Assembly: GCF_031458255.1 (NCBI RefSeq)
Contig: NZ_JAVDYC010000001.1
Coordinates: forward strand, 7,984,501 to 8,048,500
Direction of reading: 5' to 3'
Length of the DNA: 64,000 bases
Origin: Catenuloplanes niger
GTDB taxonomy: Bacteria > Actinomycetota > Actinomycetes > Mycobacteriales > Micromonosporaceae
A program made the position numbers and the translations under genes. This document shows, piece after piece, positions 43,004-51,555 of the stretch. Position 1 is the first letter of the stretch; each line of letters starts with the position of its first letter. The notes beneath the pieces are model-generated. The model ran no database searches, was not told where the DNA came from, and saw only the letters and a list, made by a program, of their open reading frames with translations.

Positions 43004-44288
43004 GTGAGCCTCCCCGTTCGGATAATTCGGCCGGTGATGGTGGAAGGGGCTCGGCGGGCACCGCGGCGGACTCGGCGCGGCGGCGCAGCAGAGGCGGAAG
43101 GCAGAGCTGGGCGGACCACACGCCGGCGACCGCGACGAGCACCCAGAAGACGCCGGCGTTCGCCGCGTAGAGCAGGCCGCCGATGACCGGGCCGAGTCCG
43201 TTGCCGGCCGCGATGGCGGCGCCGTACATGCCCTGGTAGCGGCCCACGATGTGCGGCGGGGCGAGTCCACCGAGGTACGCCGCGGCCATCGAGGCGTACA
43301 TCATCTCGCCGAACGTCCACACCGCCACGGTCACGGCCAGCCAGGACATCGAGCCCGCGAAGGCGGTGGCGGCGAGCCCCAGGCCGGTGAGCAGGTTGCC
43401 CACCGCCAGTACGTACTCGGGTCGCTGGCGCGAGACGGCCGCGGTGATCGGCAGCTCGAGCACCAGCACGATCAGGCCGTTCAGGCCGATCAGCAGGCCG
43501 AAGCTGGTCGGTGACAGGCCCGCGTCGGAGACGTGCAACGGCAGCCCGACGGTGGACTGGATGTAGACCGCCTCCGCGACGAACGTCATGATCAGGAATC
43601 GGCGCAACCGGCGATCCGCGAACGCGGTGCGGTACCCCACCTTCTCCGTGAGCACCGACTCGGACTCGGACCGGGCCGCCTGGTACGCCGCGGGATCGCG
43701 CACCAGGACCGCGGTGACCACGCCGAAGACCAGCGCGGCCACGGCGTTGCCGTAGAAGAGCAGCTCGTACGAGGAGGCCGCGAGCAGTCCACCGAGGACA
43801 CCGCCGATCGCCGCGCCGATGTTCATGGCGAAGCGGAAGACCCCGGCCGCGGCCAGCCGCTGCTTGTGGTTGAGCCCGTCGACCAGCAGCGCCGCCGCGG
43901 CGGGCCGGTAGATCTGGGACACGGTGCCGACCAGGAACACCAGCAGGATCAGCATGGGCAGCGGGTCGACCAGCGGCACACCGGCGGTCAGCACGCCGGT
44001 GAGCAACCCGGACAGCGTCATGGTCCACCGGCGGCCGAGCCGGTCGGCGAGATGCCCGCCGATCGCGTTGCCCAGCACGTTGCCCAGCCCGGCCGCGCCC
44101 AGCACGAACCCGGAGGCCCAGGCGGAGTGGTGGGTGACGGTCACGTACAGCACGATGAAGACCGGCAGGAAGTTGCCGGCGCGGTTGACCAGGATGCCGG
44201 CGCTGACCAGCCAGACCCGCATCGGCAGGTAACGGACCGCCTGCCAGAACCGCAGGTCGTCCTCCGGCGGCGTGGTGTCCGTCGTCAT
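42996..44288 (-). CDS. MFS transporter (probable product exporter)
   Basis: The 430-residue protein has twelve predicted spans with the MFS signature GGHLADRLGRRWTM between spans 2 and 3 and the family repeat near PAAAALLVDGLNHKQRL. Its position between the ATP-grasp and ArgG-like genes, with an ATGA overlap to the ATP-grasp stop, makes export (or self-protection) of the operon's product its likely role. The substrate cannot be read from sequence. Confidence 0.85.
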   Translation of the reverse strand: MTTDTTPPEDDLRFWQAVRYLPMRVWLVSAGILVNRAGNFLPVFIVLYVTVTHHSAWASGFVLGAAGLGNVLGNAIGGHLADRLGRRWTMTLSGLLTGVLTAGVPLVDPLPMLILLVFLVGTVSQIYRPAAAALLVDGLNHKQRLAAAGVFRFAMNIGAAIGGVLGGLLAASSYELLFYGNAVAALVFGVVTAVLVRDPAAYQAARSESESVLTEKVGYRTAFADRRLRRFLIMTFVAEAVYIQSTVGLPLHVSDAGLSPTSFGLLIGLNGLIVLVLELPITAAVSRQRPEYVLAVGNLLTGLGLAATAFAGSMSWLAVTVAVWTFGEMMYASMAAAYLGGLAPPHIVGRYQGMYGAAIAAGNGLGPVIGGLLYAANAGVFWVLVAVAGVWSAQLCLPPLLRRRAESAAVPAEPLPPSPAELSERGGSHA

Positions 44289-45529
44289 CGCACGGCCTCG
44301 GTCTCGATCCGTACGGCGGCCACCAGCCGTTCACAGTTCGCGACGGCCTCCTCGGCGGTCTCGCCCCGCGCGATCACGTGGCCGACCCGGTCCTCGCTCC
44401 AGCGCAGCTCGCGCACCACGTCGCCGGGCGCGACCTCGATCTCCAGCTCGACCAGGGCCGGGTCCTCCCGGACCGCCTCGGTGCCGGTGATCGCCACGAC
44501 CCGGCCGGCCGGCGGCGTGAGGAACCGGATCGCCGCGCCCGCCACCGGCTTCGGTGGTTGCCGCAGCGGCTCGACCAGCCCGAACGGGATGCCGATCCCG
44601 TAGCGGTCCATGTCGACGCCGTAGGCGATCTCGGCCAGCTCGTTGATCCGGTCGCCACCGACCCGGTTGTGCGACTCGATGATCCGCGGCCCGCGCCCGG
44701 TCAGCTTGACCTCCGTGTGCGCGGGTCCCTCCGTGAGCCCGACCGTGTCCAGGAACCGGATCACCAGCTCCTCGACCTCTTCGAGCACCGCGCTCGGGTG
44801 CCGGCTCGGCATGGAGTGGCCGAGCTCGACGAAGGCCGGGCCGCTCACCTTGTCGGTCACCGCGACCAGCACGTGGCGGCCGTCGAAGCTGACCGTTTCC
44901 ACACTGATCTCCGGGCCGTCCAGGAACTCCTCGACCAGGAACTCGTCCAGCGGCCCGGCCAGGTCGATGACGTCGAAGGTGGCACCGGCCTCGTGGTACC
45001 GGTCCACGATCGTCGCCAGGTCCGCCTCCTCGTGGGCCGCGAAGATGCAGATGCTGCCGCCCTCACGGGTGGGCTTGACCACCACCGGCAGGCCGTGCTC
45101 GCGCACGAAGCCGCGCAGGTCCTCCTCGGTACGGCCGACCGCGTTCGCGACCGGGCTGACCCCTGCGGCGTTCAGGTGCGCCCGCATGCGCGGCTTGTCG
45201 AGCAGCATCTCCACCGTGGCCACCGAGTTGCCGCCCAGCCCCAGGTCCTCGGCGATCCGCGCGGCGGGCAGCAGGCCCAGTTCGAAGAGCGAGAGAACCT
45301 TCTGGAACGGGTACGCCGCATGCAGTGCCCGGACCAGCGGCAGCAACCGGTCGATGTCCGAGTAGTCCAGGAGCAGCGCCTGGTCGACGTAGTCCCAGTG
45401 CTCACGGCGGTACGAGTCGGGGTACTGGACGTAGACGACGTCCAGGCCCAGCTCGCGTGCCTTACGAACGATCTTCGGCTTGCCGCCGATCACGAGGATC
45501 CGGGGTCGCGCGGAAGCGGTGTCTGACAT
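44285..45529 (-). CDS. ATP-grasp carboxylate-amine ligase
   Basis: The 414-residue protein has the ATP-grasp layout: an N-terminal RILVIGGKPKIVRKARELG domain, VVVKPTREGGS (ATP-binding Lys), the metal-binding block EVKLTGRGPRIIESHNRVGGDRI and a C-terminal VGHVIARGETAEEAVANCE domain typical of L-amino-acid ligases and biotin-carboxylase-like ligases. It forms an amide or peptide bond through an acyl phosphate. I start at ATG 45529, with AAGGAGA upstream; the longer frame from 45568 lacks this. It may extend or amidate the peptide. Confidence 0.85.
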   Translation of the reverse strand: MSDTASARPRILVIGGKPKIVRKARELGLDVVYVQYPDSYRREHWDYVDQALLLDYSDIDRLLPLVRALHAAYPFQKVLSLFELGLLPAARIAEDLGLGGNSVATVEMLLDKPRMRAHLNAAGVSPVANAVGRTEEDLRGFVREHGLPVVVKPTREGGSICIFAAHEEADLATIVDRYHEAGATFDVIDLAGPLDEFLVEEFLDGPEISVETVSFDGRHVLVAVTDKVSGPAFVELGHSMPSRHPSAVLEEVEELVIRFLDTVGLTEGPAHTEVKLTGRGPRIIESHNRVGGDRINELAEIAYGVDMDRYGIGIPFGLVEPLRQPPKPVAGAAIRFLTPPAGRVVAITGTEAVREDPALVELEIEVAPGDVVRELRWSEDRVGHVIARGETAEEAVANCERLVAAVRIETEAVR

Positions 45530-45564
45530 GATTGAGAGCTCTCCTTCGGCCAGGTGAGGGAGGG

Positions 45565-47088
45565 TCATCGCCCGCCCGCCCGGTACAACGAGTCGCCGAT
45601 CGGGATGCCGGCGAGTGCGGTGCGGTCGACCTTGCCCGGGCGGTTCAGCGGCATCTCGGCCAGCCAGACGTGGAACCGGGGGATCATGTGGCCCGGCAGG
45701 TGGTCGCGGAGGTACTCGACGAGGGCCTCGTCGGGCGACGGCGTGCCGGACAGATAGGAGACGAGCGCGGTCCCGCCCGGCGCTCGCGGGTGGACCAGTA
45801 CGGCCGCGTCGGTGACCCCGGGGAATCCGCGCAGCGCGTGCTCGACCTCGCCGATCTCGACCCGGAACCCGTTGATCTTCACCTGGTCGTCCATCCGTCC
45901 CAGGTAGACGTAGTTGCCGTCCGCGTCGACCGTCGCGCGGTCACCGGTGGCGTACATCCGCCGGCCGGGCTCGTCGCTGAACGGATCCGGCAGGAACGCC
46001 GAGGCGGTCCGGGACGGCAGGCCGAGGTAGCCGCGGGCGAGCCCCCGGCCCGCGATGTAGATCTGACCGACCTCGCCGTCCGGGACCGGGCGCAGGTCCT
46101 CGTCGAGCAGATGGATCCGCACGCCGCCGTAGGGCTTGCCGATCGGCGCCCGCTGCGGGGTGGTGGAGTCGCAGACGTACCAGGTGGCGGCGACCGAGGC
46201 TTCGGTCGGACCGTACCCGTTGTGCACCACGAGGTCGCCGGCCGCGTCCGCGAGTCCGCGCCCGTCCAGCTGCGAGCTGCCGGTGATCACCAGTCGCACC
46301 CCGGCCGCGGCCAGGCGCGGCAGCAGCGACCGGCCGTACGGCCCGACCACGGCGGACGGGAGGTCCAGCACGGTGGCGCCCAGCGCCCGGGCATCGCGGA
46401 CCAGGAGCATCGCCTGCGGCGCGCCCGGCGCGGAGGTCGCGATCGCGGCACCGCAGGCCAACGTCATCAGGCAGTCCTGCATCGACACGTCGACGGTCGG
46501 CTCGGCCGTCCAGAGCAGCACGTCCTCGGGGCGGATCAGGTCCAGTTCGTCCCGGCAGGCGACGATCAGATTGACGATCCCCTCGTGCGGCACGCCGACC
46601 ACCTTCGGCCGGCCGGTCGAGCCCGACGTGGTGATCGCATAGGCGAGGTCCTGGGCCGCTGGCGCCGGCAGACCGGCACCGGTCGAGGGCTCGCCCGCCA
46701 GGCCGGGATCGCCGATCAGCAACGCCCCGGGCAGCCATTCGACCGCGGCGTCCGCGAGCACCAGGGTGCACTCCGCCTCGCGGAGCACGTCCCGGCTGCG
46801 GGCCGGCGGCCCGGCCGGGTCCAGCGGCAGGCACGCGGCACCGGCCCGGATCGTGGCCCAGAGACCGAGCACGGCGGCCGGGCCGCGCGGGGCCACCAGC
46901 CCGACGACCGTGCCGGGACCGGCGCCGAGGCGCCGGAGCCGATGCGCCAGCCGGGCCGTCTCCGCGCCGAACTCCGCGTAGGTCCACGACCGGCCGGACG
47001 TCCGCACCGCGGTCGCGTCCGGACGGGTGCGGAGCTGGTGCTCGAACATCTCGCCGAGGGTCACGGCGGTCCGCGGGGGCGCGCTCAC
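45565..47088 (-). CDS. free-standing NRPS adenylation protein
   Basis: The 507-residue protein is an adenylation domain without condensation or carrier domain. It carries A3 TTSGSTGRPKV, a GYGPTEAS block, YATGDRATVDADGNYVYLGRMDDQVKINGFRVEIGEVE (A7-A9, split here for description) and the A10 Lys in NRPGKVDR. The aspartate that anchors the amino group is in VDVSMQD, so an amino acid is expected. My tentative pocket reading is D-V-Q-D-V-T-G-V-A, which I cannot match to a known residue. It probably loads the 96-residue carrier. GTG 47088 overlaps the MbtH stop and has GGGAGGT upstream. Confidence 0.88.
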   Translation of the reverse strand: MSAPPRTAVTLGEMFEHQLRTRPDATAVRTSGRSWTYAEFGAETARLAHRLRRLGAGPGTVVGLVAPRGPAAVLGLWATIRAGAACLPLDPAGPPARSRDVLREAECTLVLADAAVEWLPGALLIGDPGLAGEPSTGAGLPAPAAQDLAYAITTSGSTGRPKVVGVPHEGIVNLIVACRDELDLIRPEDVLLWTAEPTVDVSMQDCLMTLACGAAIATSAPGAPQAMLLVRDARALGATVLDLPSAVVGPYGRSLLPRLAAAGVRLVITGSSQLDGRGLADAAGDLVVHNGYGPTEASVAATWYVCDSTTPQRAPIGKPYGGVRIHLLDEDLRPVPDGEVGQIYIAGRGLARGYLGLPSRTASAFLPDPFSDEPGRRMYATGDRATVDADGNYVYLGRMDDQVKINGFRVEIGEVEHALRGFPGVTDAAVLVHPRAPGGTALVSYLSGTPSPDEALVEYLRDHLPGHMIPRFHVWLAEMPLNRPGKVDRTALAGIPIGDSLYRAGGR

Positions 47089-47306
47089 CGCTGACCTCCC
47101 GTGGGTTCGGCCGCGGCCGGCCGGCGCACGCTCAGCGGCCGCAGATCGGTCCAGACCTCGTCGATGTGCGCGAGGCACTCCGCCCTGGTGCCGGCCGGGC
47201 CGGTGGCCCGCCAGCCGAGCGGAAGATCACGATCGGCCGGCCAGATGGAGAACTGCTCCTCGTGGTTGACCACGACACGGAACTCCCGCCGTTCATCGTC
47301 GAACAT
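47085..47306 (-). CDS. MbtH-like protein
   Basis: The 73-residue protein has the MbtH signature: FRVVVNHEEQFSIWPADRDLPLGWRATG in two overlapping blocks (NHEEQFSIWP and PLGWR) followed by ECLAHIDEVWTDLRP. Such proteins bind adenylation domains and are often needed for their folding and activity. It lies between the two adenylation-containing genes and overlaps the second by 4 bases; either or both could be its partner. Confidence 0.95.
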   Translation of the reverse strand: MFDDERREFRVVVNHEEQFSIWPADRDLPLGWRATGPAGTRAECLAHIDEVWTDLRPLSVRRPAAAEPTGGQR

Positions 47307-47327
47307 GTGCCCCTCGGTCCCTTCAGG

Positions 47328-50300
47328 TCATTCGTGCTCGGGCTGGTCGGCCAGCGCCCAGCCGACGGCGCCGGGGAGGACTGCCTCCCAGGCGGCATAC
47401 GTGTGGCCGCCGTCCGCGAACTCGGTGCGGACGACGTGGCCCCGGCCGGCCAGGTCCGCGGCCGTCTGCTTCGTCGCCTCCACCAGGCTGAGCCCGTCGT
47501 CGAGCAGGATCTCCTCCTCCTCGCGCCCGGCCGCCAGGAACAGGCGCACCGGCTGGGCGCCGACGCCGTCGCCGTCCGGGGCCGGGCCGAGCCGATGGTC
47601 GGTGAGCGGTCCGGAGATGCCGGCGGCGCCGTCGAACCGGTCCGGGCGGCGCAGCGCGGCACGGACCGCGGCGATCGCGCCCAGGCTCGCGCCCAGCGCG
47701 ACGACCCGGTCGGCCCGGTCCCGTTCGCCCAGCCACGTCCGCAGGTACGGCAGGAGGTCGTCGGCGAGCAGGTCCACGTAGCCGTCGTCGAGCAGCTCCG
47801 TGCGGCGCGACTCCCAGTCGGCGGGGCTCAGGAAGACCGCCGCGGTCACCGGGATGTGCCCGGCCAGGGTCAGCCGGTCCAGGATCACCGGCAGCCGCAT
47901 GATGTCCACCAGCTCCGAGCCGTCGAGCACCACCAGCAGCCGCCGGACCGGCGCCGCGTGGTCGGTGCCGGAGACGAAGAGGTCCACCCGCCGGTCGCCG
48001 CCCAGCCGCTCGGAACGCCAGGACCGGCGTTCCAGCCGGTGCTCGCGGGACACCCCGGCCAGGTCGGGCCGGCTCTCGCCGAGCAGCGCCGTCGCGTACG
48101 CCGCCGGGGTCCGGTGCTCCATCATCAGGCGCAGCGGGACCTCGCGGCCGAGCAGCCGCCGGACCGCCGCGGTCGCCCGCGGTACGAGCAGCGAGTGCCC
48201 ACCGTGCTCGAAGAAGTCGCCGGTGGCCGGCACCGGGCCGCCCAGCACCGTCGACCACGCCTCGGCCACCCGGGCCTGGAGCCCGGTCTCCGGTGCCACG
48301 TCCTGCTCCGCGCCCGGCGGGGCGGCCGTGACCGGCGGGAGCGCCGCGCGGTCCACCTTGTTGTTCGCGGTCAGCGGGATCCGCGGCACCTGCACGACGT
48401 GGTCCGGCACCATGTACGCCGGGAGGGTCTCGCCCAGCCCGCGGCGCAGCGCGGCCCGGTCGACCGGCTCGGCCGCCACCACGTACGCCACCAGCGCCGG
48501 TCCGGTCCGCAGCTCCGCCCGGAGCACGATCGCCGAGGTGATCCCGGCCTGGCGCAGCAGCGCGTGCTCGATCTCGCTGGTCTCGATCCGGAAGCCGCGG
48601 ATCTTCACCTGGCGATCCGCGCGGCCGAGGAAGTCGATCTCGCCGTTCGCGAGGTAGCGGCCCAGGTCACCGGTGCGGTACATCCGGGAGCCGGGTGGAC
48701 CGTACGGATCGGGGACGAACGCGGCCGCGGTGAGGCCGGGCCGCCCGTGGTAGCCGCGGGCCAGGCCGTCACCGCCCAGGTAGATCTCACCCCGCGCACC
48801 GGCCGGGACGTGCCGCAGGTCGCGGTCCAGCACGTAGACCCGGGTGTGCGGTACGGCGTGGCCGATCGGCACCCGGCCGCTGCCGGGGTCGCCGTCGAAC
48901 ACGGTGGCCAGCACGGTGCACTCGGTCGGCCCGTACGACGCCGTCACCCGGCAGCGCGGCAGCAGCTCCCGGATCGCCGCGAAGCTCCTGGGCGTGACCA
49001 CGTCGCCGCCGACGATCAGCTGGCGCAGCCCGCCCAGGGCCGCGACGTCCCGTTCCACCAGGAGATCGAGCTGAGGAGAGACCAGCTTGAGCGTGGTCAC
49101 GGCGTGCTCGCGGACAAGGGCGCCGAGGTTCTCCTGAAGCGTTCCGGTGTCGGTCACCACGACGCGCCCGCCGTTCGCCAGCGCCGTCCACTCCAGCGCG
49201 GCCACGTCGAAGGTCAGCGGCCCGGCCTGCAGGAACGTGGTCCCGGGCCCGACCTCGAGGTAGCTCGGGGCGCCGGCGACGAGCCGGCTCAGCCCTCGGT
49301 GGGTGACCGCCACGGACTTGGGCGTCCCGGTCGAGCCGGACGTGGAGATCAGGTACGCCAGGTCGTCGGGTCGCGCGGCCGGCGGCAGGTCACCGGCCGC
49401 GTCGCCGGCGAGGCCGGGCGCGCCGGCACCGGCTTCGAGCACGGGCGTGGAGTGCGCCGGGAGTGCGCCGCGCAGCGACGGGCTGACCACGGTCAGGACG
49501 GCACCGGAGTCGTCGAGCAGGAACGTCAGCCGCTCGGCCGGGAAGCCCGGGTCGAGCGGAAGGTACGCCGCACCGCACTTGAGGATCGCGAGCAGCACCA
49601 CGTACCGCTCGATGCCGTGCTCCAGGCAGACCGCGACGACGCGCTGCGGGCCGGCGCCCCGGGTGACCAGGTGCCGGGCCAGCCGGTCGGACCGCTCGTC
49701 CAGCTCGCGACAGGACAGTGCACCGTCCGCGGCGACCACCGCCGGTGCGTCCGGCGCGGCCGAGGCGCGGGCCCGGAACAGCTCGACCACGGTGGTCTCC
49801 GGTGCCGACGACGGGTCGTTGCGGGCGTGCAGGGCCGCCAGCTCCTCGTCCGTGGTCAGGACGAACTCGCGCAGCGGCCGCTCGGGCTCGGCGATCGCGC
49901 GCTCGAGCAGGCGGACGTACCGGGCCGTGAGCGCGGCGACGGGCTCCCGCTCGAACAGGTCGGGACGGTAGAGGAAGGACGCCCGGAGGCGGCCGTCGAC
50001 CGGCATCGTGGTGAGCGAGAGGTCGAACCGGGCGGTTTCCGGGACCTCCGGGTACCACCAGATCGGCGCGTTCGGCAGCTCGGTCAGGGCGAGCCGGTCG
50101 CCGGCGTGGTTCACCGCGACGTCGAAGATCGCGTTGCGCCGGTCCGCCGCACCGCTGCGCAGCGCGCCGACGATCTGCTCGAACGGCGCGTCCTGATGGG
50201 CGTCCGCGGCCATCCACGCATCCCGGGTGCGGACGATCAGCTCCCGGAAGGTCAGATCGGTCCCGGACACGTCCACCCGGACCGGCACCGTGTTGACGAA

Positions 50301-51212
50301 GAACCCGACCACGTCCTGCAGGTCGTTGTGCGGGCGGTCGGAGACGATCGCGCCGACGACCACATCGGACTGGCCGGTGAAGTCGGCCAGCGTCGCGGCC
50401 AGCGCGGCCGTCACCACGATGAACGGCGTCGCCCGGGACTGCCAGGCCAGCGCCGTCATCGCGGACGTGGACTCCTCGGACAGCTCCTCGACGACGCTCG
50501 CGCCGTCGCCCGCCGCGACGGCCGGGCGCGGACGGTCGAGCGGCAGCTCCAGCCGGTCGAGGCCGGCCAGCGCGCCCGACCACCACTCCAGCAGCGACGC
50601 GAGCCGTTCCTCGGTCAGGAACCGCCGCTGCCAGACGGCGTAGTCGCCGTACTGGACCGGCAGCTCCGGCAGTTGCGCCGGCCGCTTCTCCAGCGCGGCG
50701 TCGTACAGCTCCATCAGGTCCCGGGGCAGCACGTCCATCGACCACCGGTCGGTGATGATGTGGTGCAACACCATGTACAGCCCGGGTCCGTCGTCCAGCT
50801 CCGCGCCGACCAGCCGGAACAGCGGCGGGTCGGCGAGGTCGAAGGGAGCGGTCGCGGCGGCCTCGACCGCCGCGACCCAATCCCGGCCGCTCCAGGTGAT
50901 GGGGATCTCGACGTCGTCGAGCACCTCCTGGGCCGTGGTCCCGTCCGGGCGGAGGACGAACCTCGTCCGCAGGATCTCGTGCCGTTGCACCAGCCCGGCG
51001 AAGGCGGTGGTGATGGCCACGGGGTCCAGTCCCTTGGGGAAGCGCCATCCACCATGGATGTGGTACTGGTCGTGCGCGGAGTCCAGCTGGCGTAGCCACC
51101 AGAGGCGCTCCTGACCCACCGACAGCGGGTATCCGCTCGTCACGGGCTCGCGGTGCAGTGGGAACGGGTTGGCGGGGCGCTTCTCACGTCGGGGCATGGC
51201 CACCAGGTCCAT
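47328..51212 (-). CDS. NRPS, condensation-adenylation-carrier-esterase
   Basis: The 1294-residue synthetase begins with a condensation domain (about 30-450; SVGQERLWWLRQLD, active HHIITDRWS). An adenylation domain follows (about 470-960; ISTSGSTGTPKS, SYGPTECT, YRTGDLGRY, NNKVDR), then a carrier with FFEHGGHSLLVPR (Ser near 1010) and an Fes/enterochelin-esterase-like domain (about 1060-1290; VVLDGSELVDIM, VALGASLGAIAAV, closing GGHTYAAWEAVLPGA). It should join the residue from the free carrier to its own residue and release a dipeptide. My pocket reading is D-V-L-K-I-G-S-V-L, whose Lys278 recalls Asp/Asn-type pockets. The start could be ATG 51197, which has the better ribosome site. Confidence 0.92.
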   Translation of the reverse strand: MDLVAMPRREKRPANPFPLHREPVTSGYPLSVGQERLWWLRQLDSAHDQYHIHGGWRFPKGLDPVAITTAFAGLVQRHEILRTRFVLRPDGTTAQEVLDDVEIPITWSGRDWVAAVEAAATAPFDLADPPLFRLVGAELDDGPGLYMVLHHIITDRWSMDVLPRDLMELYDAALEKRPAQLPELPVQYGDYAVWQRRFLTEERLASLLEWWSGALAGLDRLELPLDRPRPAVAAGDGASVVEELSEESTSAMTALAWQSRATPFIVVTAALAATLADFTGQSDVVVGAIVSDRPHNDLQDVVGFFVNTVPVRVDVSGTDLTFRELIVRTRDAWMAADAHQDAPFEQIVGALRSGAADRRNAIFDVAVNHAGDRLALTELPNAPIWWYPEVPETARFDLSLTTMPVDGRLRASFLYRPDLFEREPVAALTARYVRLLERAIAEPERPLREFVLTTDEELAALHARNDPSSAPETTVVELFRARASAAPDAPAVVAADGALSCRELDERSDRLARHLVTRGAGPQRVVAVCLEHGIERYVVLLAILKCGAAYLPLDPGFPAERLTFLLDDSGAVLTVVSPSLRGALPAHSTPVLEAGAGAPGLAGDAAGDLPPAARPDDLAYLISTSGSTGTPKSVAVTHRGLSRLVAGAPSYLEVGPGTTFLQAGPLTFDVAALEWTALANGGRVVVTDTGTLQENLGALVREHAVTTLKLVSPQLDLLVERDVAALGGLRQLIVGGDVVTPRSFAAIRELLPRCRVTASYGPTECTVLATVFDGDPGSGRVPIGHAVPHTRVYVLDRDLRHVPAGARGEIYLGGDGLARGYHGRPGLTAAAFVPDPYGPPGSRMYRTGDLGRYLANGEIDFLGRADRQVKIRGFRIETSEIEHALLRQAGITSAIVLRAELRTGPALVAYVVAAEPVDRAALRRGLGETLPAYMVPDHVVQVPRIPLTANNKVDRAALPPVTAAPPGAEQDVAPETGLQARVAEAWSTVLGGPVPATGDFFEHGGHSLLVPRATAAVRRLLGREVPLRLMMEHRTPAAYATALLGESRPDLAGVSREHRLERRSWRSERLGGDRRVDLFVSGTDHAAPVRRLLVVLDGSELVDIMRLPVILDRLTLAGHIPVTAAVFLSPADWESRRTELLDDGYVDLLADDLLPYLRTWLGERDRADRVVALGASLGAIAAVRAALRRPDRFDGAAGISGPLTDHRLGPAPDGDGVGAQPVRLFLAAGREEEEILLDDGLSLVEATKQTAADLAGRGHVVRTEFADGGHTYAAWEAVLPGAVGWALADQPEHE

Positions 51213-51219
51213 ACGGGAG

Positions 51220-51241
51220 GTTCCGGTGCGCGCACCGGAAC
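51220..51241 (-). promoter_or_regulatory. 22-bp perfect palindrome before the NRPS gene
   Basis: gttccggtgcg and cgcaccggaac form an exact 11+11 palindrome in the gap between the carrier stop (51265) and the NRPS start. It could be an attenuator, a processing hairpin or a regulator site inside the operon. Confidence 0.45.
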
Positions 51242-51264
51242 GGGCGGGTGTGCGGACGTGCCGG

Positions 51265-51555
51265 TCAGGCCACCGGCGTCGTGGCGTCGGCGGCCGGCTC
51301 GGCGTCCTCCCGGACGGCGGCGACCGCGGCCACGATGGTGTTGACGCTGCGGAAGGTGCCGTGCTGGAGGCTCTCCGTCGGCAGTTCGACGTCGAGCGCG
51401 TCCTCCAGGTTGAGCATGAGACCCATGCAGGAGAGCGAGGTCATGCCCATGTTCCACAGGTCGTCGTCGGGGGCCAGCTCGCGGCTGCCGAAGTTGAGCT
51501 GCTCCTGGACGAGTTTGCTGACGAGGTCCCGGAGGGACTGATCGGCGTTCGTCAC
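51265..51555 (-). CDS. free-standing peptidyl/acyl carrier protein
   Basis: The 96-residue protein is a single carrier domain with the phosphopantetheine Ser in NMGMTSLSCMGLM (about residue 39) and a helical LNLEDALDVELPTESL. GTG 51555 overlaps the oxidase stop as GTGA and has GGAGA upstream. The last 15 residues are an Ala/Asp tail. It is probably charged by the free adenylation protein, serves the FAD enzyme encoded before it, and donates to the condensation domain encoded after it. Confidence 0.88.
   Translation of the reverse strand: MTNADQSLRDLVSKLVQEQLNFGSRELAPDDDLWNMGMTSLSCMGLMLNLEDALDVELPTESLQHGTFRSVNTIVAAVAAVREDAEPAADATTPVA

Noticed and set aside
47166-51095. Plus-strand open frame of 1309 codons opposite the NRPS
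   Set aside because: It has no motif and is antisense to a synthetase with intact core motifs on the minus strand.
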